Below are positions 1-11,135 of a DNA stretch of 64,000 nt, piece by piece. Source of the stretch: Paraspadella gotoi (lineage: Eukaryota; Chaetognatha); assembly GCA_051294375.1 (NCBI GenBank), contig CM119270.1, positions 18,420,159 to 18,484,158 of the forward strand. Reading direction: 5' to 3'. Position numbers and translations under genes: made by a program. Below the pieces are notes generated by a model that saw only the letters and a program-made list of their open reading frames with translations, had not been told where the DNA came from and made no database searches. Within the stretch, counting starts at the first letter, position 1. The number at the start of each line of letters is the position of its first letter.

Positions 1-144
1 AAAGACGCGCAACACGGCCGCGCTGAGGAAGGGCCGACCGAAAGCGGCCCAAAGGGCAACGAGGAAGTAGCGCTTGTTGAAGTCGTATTCCTCGAAGACG
101 GTAGGCTCCTCCGCTGTCTTCTTTTTCGCGGATTTTTTCTTCAT
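1..144 (-). CDS. N-terminal exon of an unidentified gene (runs off window)
   Basis: Read on the minus strand from the ATG at 144-142, all 48 codons to the window edge are open. The product starts MKKKSAKKKTAEEPTVFEEY, continues DFNKRYFLVALWAAFGRPFL and ends at the edge with SAAVLRVF. The basic Lys-rich start is followed by an acidic stretch and then a hydrophobic/aromatic segment (about residues 27-46) that could be a buried helix or a membrane segment. The -3 position of the ATG is A, a favourable start context. Third-codon positions are GC-rich, unlike the AT-rich DNA just upstream, which supports real coding. I do not recognise the family. It might also be an internal exon whose acceptor lies just upstream (an AG at about 149), but the poor pyrimidine tract there makes a start exon more likely. 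Confidence 0.6.
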   Translation of the reverse strand, partial: MKKKSAKKKTAEEPTVFEEYDFNKRYFLVALWAAFGRPFLSAAVLRVF

Positions 145-1218
145 ATTAGCCTTTGTGGAGTTTTTTTTTTATTATTACAGGAAAGATGATTTTAGGGCAC
201 TTTTTAGCTTGCTACACTGGCTTAAAATGAAAATAACAAAAATTTTATCAGTAAATATTTCATGGAATGGTATGTTAAAGCTAAAAAGAATACAATGTAT
301 ACAATACTGGGTTGAACCCGTGAAACATGTCTCGGGGTAATGGAAACTGGCCATTTACAAAACGAGAAAAGGGGGAGTTGCATTAATTAGTGCACGACAG
401 ATAAGTACTGGAATAGAATAGAAGCCATAAAGAACAATTGATGCAAATATTAACACGCAACATTTAAGTAGTTGGGTTCACTGTCGTCGCGGTGGAAAAA
501 TGAGTACAAAGGTAAGTTATTCCTTTCTCACAAGCGACGCAAATCCGAGCCGAGTCTGTTTTGTTCGTCAGCCGAGCAGACGAACAGGAAGAATGGACAA
601 GGCTCGCTGCTCACTTTCGAGTACGAGGATTTTAATAGATATATTTATATATTGCCTATGGAACGAAGTGTTTAGCCTTTGGCTTTGATTTTTAATTACT
701 TTACTTTTAACCAATATGAAACTATCATTATTGGTGTCATAGTTCTTTATAAAAGTTTTTTTTCTTTATAAAAGTGGATTCGACTTTTCCTCAGACTCAG
801 TGTTGCAAAGGGATCTTTTGTTTTCATTTCTAACCCGAAATTTTTGAAAAATTAAATTCTCTCAAAAACAACGAAAGAAAGGATTATACCATGAAAAAGA
901 CACGGAAATAAAAGGTTTTGATGCTCCTGACATATCCTGTATGTACTGAATTAATTAATTAATTCAACAAGGTTAATTAATTAATTCGAAATAAAAGGCA
1001 TATATAACTATTCCTATTATAAGATTGATTTAATGGTAAAATATATTATTATTATTATTATTGAAGAAACCCCTCCAGGACCCCGGGGGGGGGGTAGACG
1101 GAAGAAGACGTAGAGCCTCAAACAAACTGAAGACCCCGAGACCAATGGCACCGCAAATGTTTATTTTAAATGCTTATTCTTGAAAGTCACGTGATTCTGT
1201 TAGGACCCGCCCACACTG
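145..1218. other. AT-rich intergenic stretch
   Basis: Apart from the candidate exon at 500-511, no coding signal was seen. It contains an AATT-rich near-perfect palindrome at about 949-988 (arms of about 15 bp), a short ATT run near 1048-1062 and a G run near 1084. Confidence 0.5.
500..511 (+). CDS. Possible short first coding exon with consensus donor
   Basis: An ATG at 500-502 in an A-rich context is followed by four codons (MSTK) and then AAG|GTAAGT, a perfect match to the U1 donor consensus, at 511/512. It would be the start of a plus-strand gene facing away from the minus-strand gene starting at 144, giving a head-to-head pair about 355 bp apart. No matching downstream exon could be phased to it: the candidate exon at 3757 needs a different phase. 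The donor is clear, but the exon call is speculative. Confidence 0.25.
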
Positions 1219-1511
1219 CCTGATTTTTCAAAAAGACCTCCAGGTTAACGCCCTGCTCCTTCCTCCGTCCGCCTATCTCCTACACACTGCCTGATTTTTC
1301 AAAAAGACCTCCAGGTTAACGCCCTGCTCCTTCCTCCGTCCGCCTATCTCCTACACACTGCCTGATTTTTCAAAAAGACCTCCAGGTTAACGCCCTGCTC
1401 CTTCCTCCGTCCGCCTATCTCCTACACACTGCCTGATTTTTCAAAAGACCTCCAGGTTAACGCCCTGCTCCTTCCTCCGTCCGCCTATCTCCTACACACT
1501 GCCTGATTTTA
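1219..1511. repeat. 71 bp tandem repeat, four copies plus a partial
   Basis: Units start at 1219, 1290, 1361 and 1432, with a truncated fifth at 1502. They are nearly identical; the fourth lacks one A in an A run and is 70 bp. Each unit begins CCTGATTTTTCAAAAAGACC and ends in CTCCTACACACTG. Copies abut directly with no unique spacers, so this is a minisatellite and not a CRISPR array. Confidence 0.95.
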
Positions 1512-2032
1512 AATCGCGCCAAACATCCCACCCACCTCCGAATTAGTGTCACCAATTTAAAAATTAGTCTAAACTCAAAAAAATATTCGAAATTGTTTTT
1601 ATTTTTCTTTTATATAATAATGACATCAAATGTTTATATAATTATTAAATTGATATAATTGAAACATACATATTTTAAGAAATTTTTCATTGTTTTGCTT
1701 TTAAATATTTATATTTACTAATATATTTTAAAGGAATATGTTTCTAAAACTACAACATGCAAACACAATTTTGTCATATTTGCTTGGTCAGTGGTTGGTT
1801 TCTCATTTCTCATTGCATATGAAAGAAGATAAAAATAGAAAGGGAAAAGAGCGCGTTGTTTTATTTAACTACTTGCGGTTATTATAAGTTGAGAGAAAGG
1901 GCGGAGAATTGGTAAAAGAGAGAGAGGGCGAACGAGTCGTACGTCACCTTGGTCCGGTCAATCGGTCAGTCCATCGACCTCGGTTGTCGTCGTCTTTGTC
2001 GTGCGTCTCGTCGGTCTCGTGCCTTTCTCTTC

Positions 2033-2069
<37 letters not shown>

Positions 2070-2689
2070 AATACTAGAAATAAATTTTAATAACAATTGA
2101 CTATATTGTATTATTGATATTTTGCAAAATGTTCCACTGAGTTTCGCTAATTAAATATATTGTAATAGACAAAAATTGTATTTAATTTTATGATTCTGAT
2201 AGAGAAAAGTACAAAATATAATTACTTAAAGATACAAAAGAAACTGTAATCATGAAGATATAGTCAATTTACTAAAATATGAAAAGATATACTTGTTAGA
2301 CTCATAACTATGACGCTAATAAAATCAAAAATTTTGACTTTCATAATAAAAAATAACAGCCGTTGCATTTAGAAATTTTGCTATTGAAAGTTCAAAATGT
2401 AATCATTTGAGTTAAATCATTGACCACCCCATTGACGAATGCTCTACTCTTGAATAAAGTTTATTCAAAAGTTGATTCATTGATGATTAATATTGATTAA
2501 ATGACGACAAGAGGTATAATATTAGACAAGACAAGATAACAAGACAACAAATTCCCCAACAGTGAAAATAAAATCAAGTTTGACAAACTTGATATCTCGA
2601 GGTCTGTGGGCTTTATGGATGAGATTCTTTCTCCATTAAAACTGAATATAACGAAAATCTGTTTTAACCCTATATTACTGTAATCCCAG
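1512..2689. other. Non-coding AT-rich DNA with a CT microsatellite
   Basis: No gene was recognised. A short (CT)n tract lies at about 2038-2069, preceded by a moderately GC-rich 120 bp stretch whose open frame looks like chance. Confidence 0.5.
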
Positions 2690-3400
2690 GCCAGCTTTTA
2701 AACATAAATATATTTCTTTTTTAACATAAACCTTCATAAACGAACTTGTCAAAATAAAATATGAAAGAAATTTAAAATCCTAGTTCTTTCTTTGTTATTC
2801 TTGGAATTGAGAAGTTCATTGGTAAAGCTTATTTCTCTCTTAAAATACAAAATCGCTAAAATCCGCATTAACCAGTTATTACTAGAACCTTATGCTACCT
2901 GTTCAACCTGACAATGATATTTAGTTCAGATAAACCTGGTTAAACGAATATAAGAAAGTCAGAAAGGAAAATTTGAAAACCTAGTTCTTTCTTTGTTATT
3001 TTTGATGATTGACATATCAACTGGTAAGGTATATTTCTTTCCTAAAACTCAAAACCGCAAAAAACCGCAACAGACCATAATAGCCAAAACCGATTACTAA
3101 CTAATAAAACTATTATCAATTTTTAAATATAATAAACCTGTTTAAACGGGTAACTACAAGAAAAATTTTAATTTTGAAATGTAGTTAATTTCTTATATAT
3201 TTTGCGCGAATGTCTGTGGTTGAATACCTGATTTGAAAAATCAAATTCTCTCTTAATTTTAAAAATCGCAATAAATCGCATCAAACACAGACTAAGTAAA
3301 CCTTCCTTTAACTAATAAAACCTATAGATATTACCAGCAGTGATAAACCTGGTTAAACGAGTGACATAAAGTAAAAAAAATGTTTTTGTAAAATTTTTCC
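2690..3400. repeat. Diverged tandem satellite, period about 200-215 bp
   Basis: Successive units share CCTAGTTCTTTCTTTGTTAT-like starts (about 2780 and 2980, degenerate near 3180), a middle part resembling TTCTCTCTTAAAATACAAAATCGC, and an end resembling GATAAACCTGGTTAAACGA (about 2930, 3130 and 3345). Units are diverged by substitutions and small indels, so the array looks old. Confidence 0.7.
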
Positions 3401-3756
3401 ATGTAAAATACATTGAGTATGTTAAGAAAAAATTATATTACTTTATACGTATGAAAAAATAACATTTGTCCTTATGCACATATCCAAGGGGAGACAATCA
3501 GCTTTCAAACGCCGTATCATTTTATGCAATTAACCATAGTATAAGAAAATGGCAGTTGGTCAAATAAAAAAATTATTTATTTTAGAGGAGTAAAAGAAAA
3601 GTAAAAAGAAAAGAAAGAAAGGTTACGAGTTTTAGCGATCTTTTCTGGTCAAAAGCCCGTAAGACCATCTACTTAAAAGTTAACCTATCAAAATCGAAAT
3701 CGATGACATGACTTTTTTCACTCGATTTTGAAATTTTTTTTTCCTGGAGGTCTGAG

Positions 3757-3878
3757 GCACCGTGCCGCCGGTCCGTCCTCCTCCTAAAACGCCCCCGAGA
3801 ATATTCGAAGAATATTTGAGGAAACTCCTCAACCCCGGCGAGATGCTTCGGTCGTCCAGGCATGATTTGGTGGCTTGA
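3757..3878 (+). CDS. Candidate 3'-terminal coding exon, plus strand
   Basis: A T-rich tract followed by CTGAG at 3752-3756 could be an acceptor. From 3757 the frame (two bases, then codons) reads TVPPVRPPPKTPPRIFEEYL, then RKLLNPGEMLRSSRHDLVA and TGA at 3876-3878. The peptide is proline-rich and then amphipathic. Third-position GC is high and matches the sure exons in the window, and AATAAA lies 66 bp past the stop (3944-3949). The family is not recognised and no upstream partner exon was found. The antisense frame is also open over this stretch (64 codons), but its peptide is less protein-like. Confidence 0.35.
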
Positions 3879-3935
3879 GCAGATCGACGATCAAATAGTC
3901 TCTTTATTTCTCTGAGTTTATGAAGAGTTTAAAAG

Positions 3936-4219
3936 AGTACCTTAATAAAATAATCAAAGCATATAGATATTCAAACAGTACAAAAAAGAATAATTATCAA
4001 AATTATTATTTAAACACTCAAAAGAATTACAAAAATCAGTATAAACTCAAAAACCAATGAATAAACTAAAGCATGAATGACGAAATGATCCAAACGATAA
4101 ATCCTTGTGACGAAGTAAAGTTCGAACTCAGATATCACGATTCGCGAGTCTTTGGATCTAACAATTCCCGTCCTAATATTTAGTACCTTAATAAAATAAT
4201 CAAAGCATATAGATATTCA
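3936..4219. repeat. Direct repeat pair, 38 bp, 246 bp apart
   Basis: The same 38 bp string, beginning AGTACCTTAATAAAATAATC, occurs at 3936-3973 and 4182-4219 without a mismatch, followed by similar but diverged sequence. The first copy contains the AATAAA downstream of the candidate exon ending at 3878. Confidence 0.85.
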
Positions 4220-5418
4220 TACAATACAATCAATGAAATACTAACTAATTAATCAAAGAAGCAATATTAAACAAATAAACAAATCCACAAAGAATCCACT
4301 AAGCGTCCGATAAGTCCGGGATCACTCAATTCAAATTATAATTAGCCTAAAACCGAGCTCGGATTCGAAAGGAGAGCTCCTGACGATTCCGAAAATGTAT
4401 TCACTTTACTATTTTTTCAAAGGCGTCATCGTTTTTTTGATTTTTTTTGTACTATATAAAATAAAAGAAACCTATTTGAAGAGTTGCAGCCCAAACGGTA
4501 AGGCGGTTTCTCATAAAATTTGGCATGAATTACTTTTAGGTCACTAACTCCAATTCTATGAAAAGATATTTTCAAAATTTGCCTTCCTTCATATAAAATT
4601 TGATTATTTTAATCAATTTTTGGGATTAATTCCTTGATATCTTTGAAACGAAAAACATTTTTTCAAAAACGCGCTCATAGAATCTCCCCCACCTTTCCTT
4701 TCTTGCCCAAGATATTTTTTTCTTCAAGAAGAGTCCAATGGTTTGAGCTGCAACTCTTCGTTTTTAACTTCACTTCGTCAAGAAAGTTAAATTCTGTACT
4801 CATTAAACTCATTAAACATTTACATAAAGTAAAAAGTCAAATTGAAATAAATTCGATAAGTTTTTTAACTCATAAAACTCATGAAAAGTATAAAAAACCG
4901 TCTGGAAAATGTGAAGAGTAGTTTGTTTTAGACTTATTAGTGATACAACCCCATGTATGTACTTGTACCAAAGGAAGAATTAAATATAAGAAGTAGAAAT
5001 TGAGCTTACTGTAAAGAATCAGTTTTAAGTTAAAAATTTAGTTGTAGAAATTTAGCTTACATATAAAAAAATAATTTTCTCTTGAAAATCTAGTTTTACC
5101 GAAGAAAAAATTTTGTTTAAATTTTATGAACATTTTTAGTAGATTTTTAAAAGTTTTCGAATAATTTTTAATAGAAAACCTCTTACAGGATATGAGAAAA
5201 TGATTAAGATACAGTAAATTAAGATTTCTACAATTTTAGGTTGAGTGATCCCTGGCCTTAAGCGCCCACAAATGTTTATTATTTTAGAGAAGAGTCCCGT
5301 TTCAGAGCAGAATCACGAATAATCGAGAGAGTCAGATTATGTTTATGAGACGAAATTTGATATCTCTCTTAACCTAGGCAAAAGAGCATCTGACTCGCAA
5401 ATATTCGTCTGGACTTTA

Positions 5419-5464
<46 letters not shown>

Positions 5465-6505
5465 TATTCCTAAATATCTTGCTGTCCTGACTGATTTACT
5501 GACTGAATTCTTTATGAAATTTATAAAATAAGTATCGCATTTTGAGATCGAGTGGTATATAAAATTATTTCTTTGAAATAATGAATAAACGATTTATAGA
5601 AACAATATGAAACGTGGATTACAAGATGAATCAAAAGGCAATAAGTTATGAATAACTCTAGGAGATCAAAATACATTGAGACCACAAACACATAAAATTG
5701 CTTGAAACTGATTTTTTAATCATGGGTAAAACACGGAACCGAATTCATTCACGAGCATTATGGATTTCACAATATTGCGAGGTTATAACAAATAAATAGG
5801 GACAAAATTTACTCGACTCAAAGGTCTTAAACAAAAAAGCTATATAATTATAAATATAATGACAGGAATGCTTACATGTATGATAGGAACGATTAATTTT
5901 TTTCCATAAATTAGCTTGACGAGTAAAGCAGTTTTTTATTTAACAGTATTTTTAGAATAAAAACGTCACCAATTTTATATGAAAAAGTTAATAAATCTTC
6001 CAGGGGTAATTGGGAATAAATAACGGGTTAACCTATACCTCAATTAAATCTGTATACATCCATTTAACAAATTGAAGAAAAAGTTTCCCCCTTACCATGC
6101 TTCACATTAAATGAGTATTGTTAATTAAATGCCACATTTTAAGATTTAGTATAAAATTATATCGCTCGCTGAACGAAACAAACAGAAGTAAATAAATGAA
6201 ATTTTGTTTTGATTAAAAAATAAAAAATTCAAAATACGTAATTTTGGGGGAAAAATTAAGCAGTGGAAGGAAATATATAAATCGGGGTCTTCAAATATAT
6301 TTCATCGTGACATAATTGAGTGACATACAAGCAAAAAGCTTTTATCAATTATAATGTAAAAAAAATAATCATGTAAACCATAGTATCTACTTTGTACAAA
6401 AAAGTGAAAAAAAGGGAAAGAGGGGGAATAGGAAAATGGTTTGTTAGTTTGAATTTTTTTTAGCTGACGAAGTTCACAGAATTATGCGTTCTTTATCACT
6501 CGTAA
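4220..6505. other. AT-rich intergenic DNA
   Basis: No coding exon was identified on either strand. An (ATT)n microsatellite of about 15 units occupies 5420-5466. Open frames here are short and of AT-rich composition unlike the GC-rich exons. Confidence 0.55.
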
Positions 6506-6573
6506 TTTATTCGTTGCATTAGTCACCAAATCTAAACAAAGTCAGCGGTTTCAATCATTATACAATTTTTTAT
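6506..6573 (-). promoter_or_regulatory. Candidate polyadenylation signals of the p140Cap/SKT-like gene
   Basis: On the minus strand AATAAA occurs at 6573-6568 and 6511-6506, 129 and 191 bp downstream of the stop codon at 6702. Either could end the transcript. The region is AT-rich, so chance matches are possible. Confidence 0.35.
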
Positions 6574-6701
6574 TACCTTGTGAAAATTAATCTCCCTATA
6601 CTATAGGCCATTGCCGAAAAAGGTCAACTTTCGATTAAACGTAACGAAATTGATTATAAAAAAGGGAAAAGAAAGTAAATTGAGTCTAATTTGAGTCCTC
6701 G

Positions 6702-7389
6702 TCACTCGTTGGCGCAGAGGGCGTTGCAAGCCTTGGCCGGGGCGGCGGCGGGCGACCTGCTGGGGCTGGAGGGAGATTTCCTGATGGATTGCCGTTTGGC
6801 CGAGGGCTGCTGAAGTTCGGGTTTCCCAGGGATGAGGAAGGGAATCTCCGAAGACTGGGAAGCACTCTTGGTGAGCGTGTCCTTAGAGGGCGTCGTCGCA
6901 GCCTCCGCCGCCGCCCGCCCGCCGAAGAGGCTACCGATTGAGGCTGAGAAGGCCGACGCCGCTGTCGACGCCGCCGAGGGCGCCGAATCGGTGGCGCCGG
7001 TCTCCTTAGCGCCAGTCGATGGCGCCGAGGACGAGGCGACGCCGAAGAGGTTGCCAAAGGGCGTGGAGGCCATGAAACTGGAGGCGGTAGAGGCGACGGA
7101 ATCTGCGCCGGAAGTCGAGGGTCCGGACGCGGGATCTTTGACCTTCGCCGTCGAAGACGTTGAAGACGAGTTGGAGGTCGAGGAAGACGTCCGCGTCTTG
7201 GATGAGGAGGATGCGGGGTTCTCGTTGGCGGCGGGGCTGGCAGAAGGCGCTGCGCCTCCGGAGTCGCGGGAAAATCCCAACTTGGTGGTGGAGAACATGC
7301 TTTTCACGGAACTCATCGTTTGCATCAACGATGGCTGCTCCGTGATGGCGTTCGCGCCTGCGTCTTGCCCAGAGGCTGACGAGGAAGAC
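6702..7389 (-). CDS. Last coding exon of p140Cap/SKT-like gene
   Basis: The exon opens after ATTGCGAATCAG| at 7390, and its first base completes an AGG codon split with the exon at 7665. It then codes 228 residues to TGA at 6702-6704. The peptide is Ser/Ala/Thr/Pro-rich. It has the segment VKSMFSTTKLGFSRD near its start, two FG-like loops (TPFGNLFGVASS, then SIGSLFGGR), and a basic Ser/Pro end (RQSIRKSPSSPSRSPAAAP) before CNALCANE. No folded domain is visible; it looks like an intrinsically disordered tail with possible phosphosites. The frame and phase fit the upstream exons exactly, which is the main evidence for this strand. Large open frames on the opposite strand are shadows caused by high GC content. 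I assume the stop is the natural end, but an alternative 3' exon cannot be excluded. Confidence 0.75.
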
Positions 7390-7434
7390 CTGATTCGCAA
7401 TAACAATGCGTAATTCTTATTAGCATAGCGCTCT

Positions 7435-7437
<3 letters not shown>

Positions 7438-7525
<88 letters not shown>
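7438..7525. repeat. (CT)n microsatellite in last intron
   Basis: An uninterrupted CT run of about 88 bp lies in the 275 bp intron 7390-7664. It reads as GA on the gene strand, so it does not act as a pyrimidine tract for the acceptor at 7390. Confidence 0.97.
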
Positions 7526-7528
<3 letters not shown>

Positions 7529-7664
7529 CACAAAAAAAGCACAAGATCCCTTCGCATAAAAAACCCGCGCGTCAAGCAAAAAGACGACGAGGCAAGGAGA
7601 AAAAAAACAAAAAACGAACAAGCCAAACTCAAAAAAAGAAGAAAGAGCGAATAGGCAGTTTCAC

Positions 7665-8611
7665 CTGGACGCCGACTGCGCCTTCGCCGTGTGATGCTGC
7701 TGTTGCTGCTGACCCTGCGGCGCCGCCTGTTTTCCGGGCGGACTGGCCAGCGAAGAGAAGAAACCAAAACCGGCGGGCGACGTGGCCGAAGTCGGCGTCG
7801 TCGCCGGCGACCTTTTCGCGTCGGCGGCGAAGGAGACTTTCAGAGTCGAAGCGCCGCTTTCCGTTTTGGCGGCGCCGGTGCCGCCAAAGGCGAACTCTTT
7901 CGGCGCCAACGGAGACTTTGGCGTCCTGGGCGCCGCGGGCGACCGGAGCGATGGTGACGGCGGAGGAACCGCGCCGGTCGGCGTCGGCAGAGACTGAGGC
8001 TTTTGGCGTTGGTGGGGCGCGAGGGTGGGGGCCTTGGGGCCGAGCGGGGCGAGCGGCGGGGGTTTCACCCGCGAGGACGATTCCTTCTGCTGCTGCTGCT
8101 GCGGCTGCTGTTGTTGTTGTTTCTGCAGCCGATCCCGCTCCCGCTTCGCCTCGTTCGACCTCTTGGCCTCCAGGAATGCGTCGTCGATGTTCTCCTCATG
8201 ATCCTCGGGAGGCTCGTTAATGGTGACCACGGGACGCGGCCGATCCACGGGCCGGTCCTGGGCCGGCTGCGGCTGCGGCGTCGGGGGTGGTGGAGAGGAA
8301 ATCTGCCGCGGCGTAGTCTTTTTGGTCGTCGTCGTCGTAGTAGTAGTCGTCCGATCAGCGGGCATAAACTTCTCTTGATGTCCGGACCTTTCTTGTGGTT
8401 TTTGTTGTTGTTGCTGATGTTTTGGCTGTTGTTTTTGTTGCTGTTTTTGTTGTTGTTGTTGTTGTACCCCTCGAACTTCCGAATCTGGTTTGGAAGCCAT
8501 CGTCGTTTTTTTCGTCGTTGTTGTTGTAGTTGTTGTTGTAGTCGTCTCCCGGCCGGTGGATCTGTCTTCTCCGATTATCTTCCGCCCGACCGACGGAGAT
8601 AATCGATTCCG

Positions 8612-8650
<39 letters not shown>

Positions 8651-9638
8651 TGCCTCGGCGTTTTCGGCTCCGGGCGGCGGCGATTGGTAACCGTGGGGCG
8701 TTTTGGGGGCGGGGGCGGCCTCGGCCGGTTTAGACGAAGCAGCGGCGCCGGCCGCGGCGGCGGACGGAGCCTGCGGCGTTTTCGATGCCGCGGCAGTGGC
8801 AGTAGCGGCCGCGGCGGCGCCGCCTCCGCCGCCCAGCGAGCGCAGCGACGCCGGGAGTCCTGACGCGGCGCCCTTCACCATGCCCATGGCGGCCGACATG
8901 GCGGAGAAGGGGCCGGAAGTTGCGGGTGGCGGCGGCGAGGGAGATGGGGATGGAGAAACGACGCGTTGGAGTTTCGCTTTGGAAGAATCGGCCGCCTCTT
9001 TACGATCCTCGGCTTGGCCCTTTGGGGACGGGGAGCCCCGTGCCGTCGGGGCTTCGTTCTCGATGAGTTTTGCCGTGAGAATCGACGTCGACGACGACGA
9101 CGATGATTCAGTTCGGTTTTTCTTCTGAAAATCGTCATCGCCGTTCGTCGTTGGCGCCGGCGCGATGCTTTGTCGTCTCTGGCGCCGTAGATCGAACTCG
9201 GTCCTTTTCTGAGGCGGCGCCGTCGTCGTAGTCGTCGTTGTCGTCGCCGGCGCCACTTCGTGCACCGACGAGACGGAGGTGGCGCTCTCGCTTCCGGTGC
9301 TGGAGCCGCTAGAGGCGCTGATTCGTTTGGAGTCGGCGGCGTCGGCGGAGAGAGAGTTCGTCGTCGTCGTGGAGGTGGTGGAGGCGGTGGCGGCGAAGGC
9401 GGGATGTTTGGTGATGTCGTCGTCGTCTCTGCTCGCTCGAGACTTTTCCCGGCGTCGTTTATCGACGTCGTCCGTCTCGCGGCGTCGCTTATCGGTGTCG
9501 TCCGTCTCCCGGCGTCGCTTATCGGCGTCGTCCGCCTCGTAATCGGCGACTGAAAATCGTCTGGCGCCGGATGTCGGCACCAGAGGATGAGTCTTTCGCC
9601 GGTCCGGGTCCTCCACGCTTCGTTTTCCTCGCGAGGGG
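7665..9638 (-). CDS. Large low-complexity exon of p140Cap/SKT-like gene
   Basis: The acceptor is ATTTTCCCTCTCAG|C at 9638 and the donor TCCAG|GTGAAAC at 7665. The exon has 1974 bases with phases matching both neighbours. It encodes 657 whole codons without a stop. In order, there are a basic start (SPSRGKRSVEDPDRRKTHPL), three tandem copies of a ten-residue unit DDxDKRRRET, Ser/Thr-rich stretches, a TTTTTTTTAPP run, RRQRRQSIAP, a Pro/Ser run, a poly-Ala stretch of about 16 residues (GCG/GCC repeat near 8605-8655), several poly-Thr and poly-Gln runs, and a Pro-rich C-terminal part with PPxxP-type motifs such as RVKPPPLAPLG that could bind SH3 domains. p140Cap is known as an adaptor with Pro-rich and charged regions, so this fits, but low complexity prevents alignment by eye. 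Homopolymers may vary in length between alleles. Confidence 0.8.
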
Positions 9639-10949
9639 CTGAGAGGGAAAATATGAAGTTGGCTTTTGTTTTGTAATATTTGTCTCTTGACTCTTGTCTT
9701 ATTTTTATGGGTTAGTTCAAGTTATGTATGGCTCGTAACTCATGTTAAATAGTATTTTTATTTGTTATTTTTCTGTTTGTTAGGTGTACCGTTTTTCATG
9801 ATTTTTTAATCTATTGACATTGTATTATTCTTGATATTTGTTAAATTTGCTTGTTTCTAAGTAAACAAGTGCTTGTTATTTTTTTCTCAAACGTTGCTTT
9901 TCGTACCTGATCTTTTTAACCTAATAAGTAAGTAAGGAAATTTTAACAAAATAGTGCTTTCTATTTTGCAATAAAAAGGAAATAAAAAATAAAGAAATTG
10001 CTTTAAATAGTTTTCCGCATCATAAATTTTTGTCCGATTTTTGTTGTAATCGTAATCGTTCGTACATATGCCTGCCACTATACGTCATTCTTTGTTTTGC
10101 TCATTGTTACATTCGCATATCGTATTTATCAGTCCCTCACATTTCATCCATTTTATCTTTAAACTCAACTTATCAAGGCAACGCGCAAAATTCCTGGAGG
10201 TATTTTAGCTCAATATTTAACATATATTTTACACATGGTGAGTACATAAAATACAGGGAAAAATACACAATAATGTAAGAATTACTACAAGAATATAAAA
10301 AAAAATACAATCATCATAAAGAATTCGCCCTCAACTCAAATCCCGACGCGTGGGCGTCGCGGAGAAGCGTAATGATTTATTCTATTGTATGAATTGATAT
10401 GATATTATATTGTACGATATTGAATTATTTTTCGATATAACGAAATAAAAAAAATTTACCGTTTCTTTACGAATCTAATTATATGCACCACGACGACAAA
10501 AAAGCTTATTTATAAAGACGGAAGAAGAGAGAGCGAGAAAAAAAAAGTAAGGAGAAAAAGGGAAACAAAAAATTTTTTTCCCCGAAAAACACAAAAGGGA
10601 GAGAGAGAGAAAGAGAACAATCTCTCCCGATTCTCGCCAGCGACCGCACCCCACCTCTGACGCTTCCATTCATTCGATTCATTCACCCAATCGCTTCCAT
10701 TCATTCGATTCATTCACCCAATAGCTTCCATTCATCTCATTCAATTTGAAAACCAAATTTAAACGATAACTTTTCTATCCTTTTTTTTCGCTCTCGTTTT
10801 TTTTTTCATCGCGGGATCAAAAGCTACATATCAGCTACTGTTCCAACGTTCAGCGCCATTTTGACTAACAATACCGTTACAATTAACTGAAAAGAAATAA
10901 TTTTGCAAATTCCCATAAAGCAAACCGCCACGTTTTCATCTGCCCACAC
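9639..10949. other. Intron of p140Cap/SKT-like gene
   Basis: This 1311 bp AT-rich intron shows no internal gene. It includes a 33 bp tandem repeat at 10667-10740 (about 2.3 copies built on CATTCATTCGATTCATTCAC). Confidence 0.6.
10667..10740. repeat. 33 bp tandem repeat, about 2.3 copies
   Basis: Units share TTCCATTCATTCGATTCATT followed by CACCCAATCGC. The third copy is truncated and diverged. It lies within an intron. Confidence 0.85.
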
Positions 10950-11135
10950 CTGTTGCTTTCGCCGGGCGTCTCGTGCCAGGCCTGTCGGTGGGGCGAGCCG
11001 GGCCTGTGGTCCGGCCTGTGGTCGTACTCGTCCATGCTGAGCGTGCGGTTGAGATCTCGCGCCCGCTCCATGCCGTCGCCCGGCATCCGCTTCCGCATGG
11101 CCTGCGGACTGCGGTCCGTCGGGCCGCGCAATCGT
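10950..11135 (-). CDS. Internal exon of p140Cap/SKT-like gene
   Basis: The acceptor TTTCGTTCCAG|A at 11135 and donor AACAG|GTGTGG at 10950 bound 186 bases that keep the frame of both neighbours. The peptide runs RLRGPTDRSPQAMRKRMPGD, then GMERARDLNRTLSMDEYDHR, then PDHRPGSPHRQAWHETPGES. RTLSMDE looks like a basophilic kinase site. No folded domain is visible; the segment is polar and probably disordered. The minus-strand intron just upstream has a (GGCGGTAAGAGG)n-like tandem at 11160-11225, read as a C/T-rich tract on the gene strand. Confidence 0.75.

Noticed and set aside
1219-1511. Regular direct repeats resembling a CRISPR array
   Set aside because: Copies abut with no unique spacers, the unit is 71 bp, and the context is eukaryotic; it is a minisatellite.
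8003-9128. Long plus-strand open frames over the big exon
   Set aside because: They are antisense shadows of the GC-rich minus-strand exon 7665-9638, whose splice phases agree with its neighbours.
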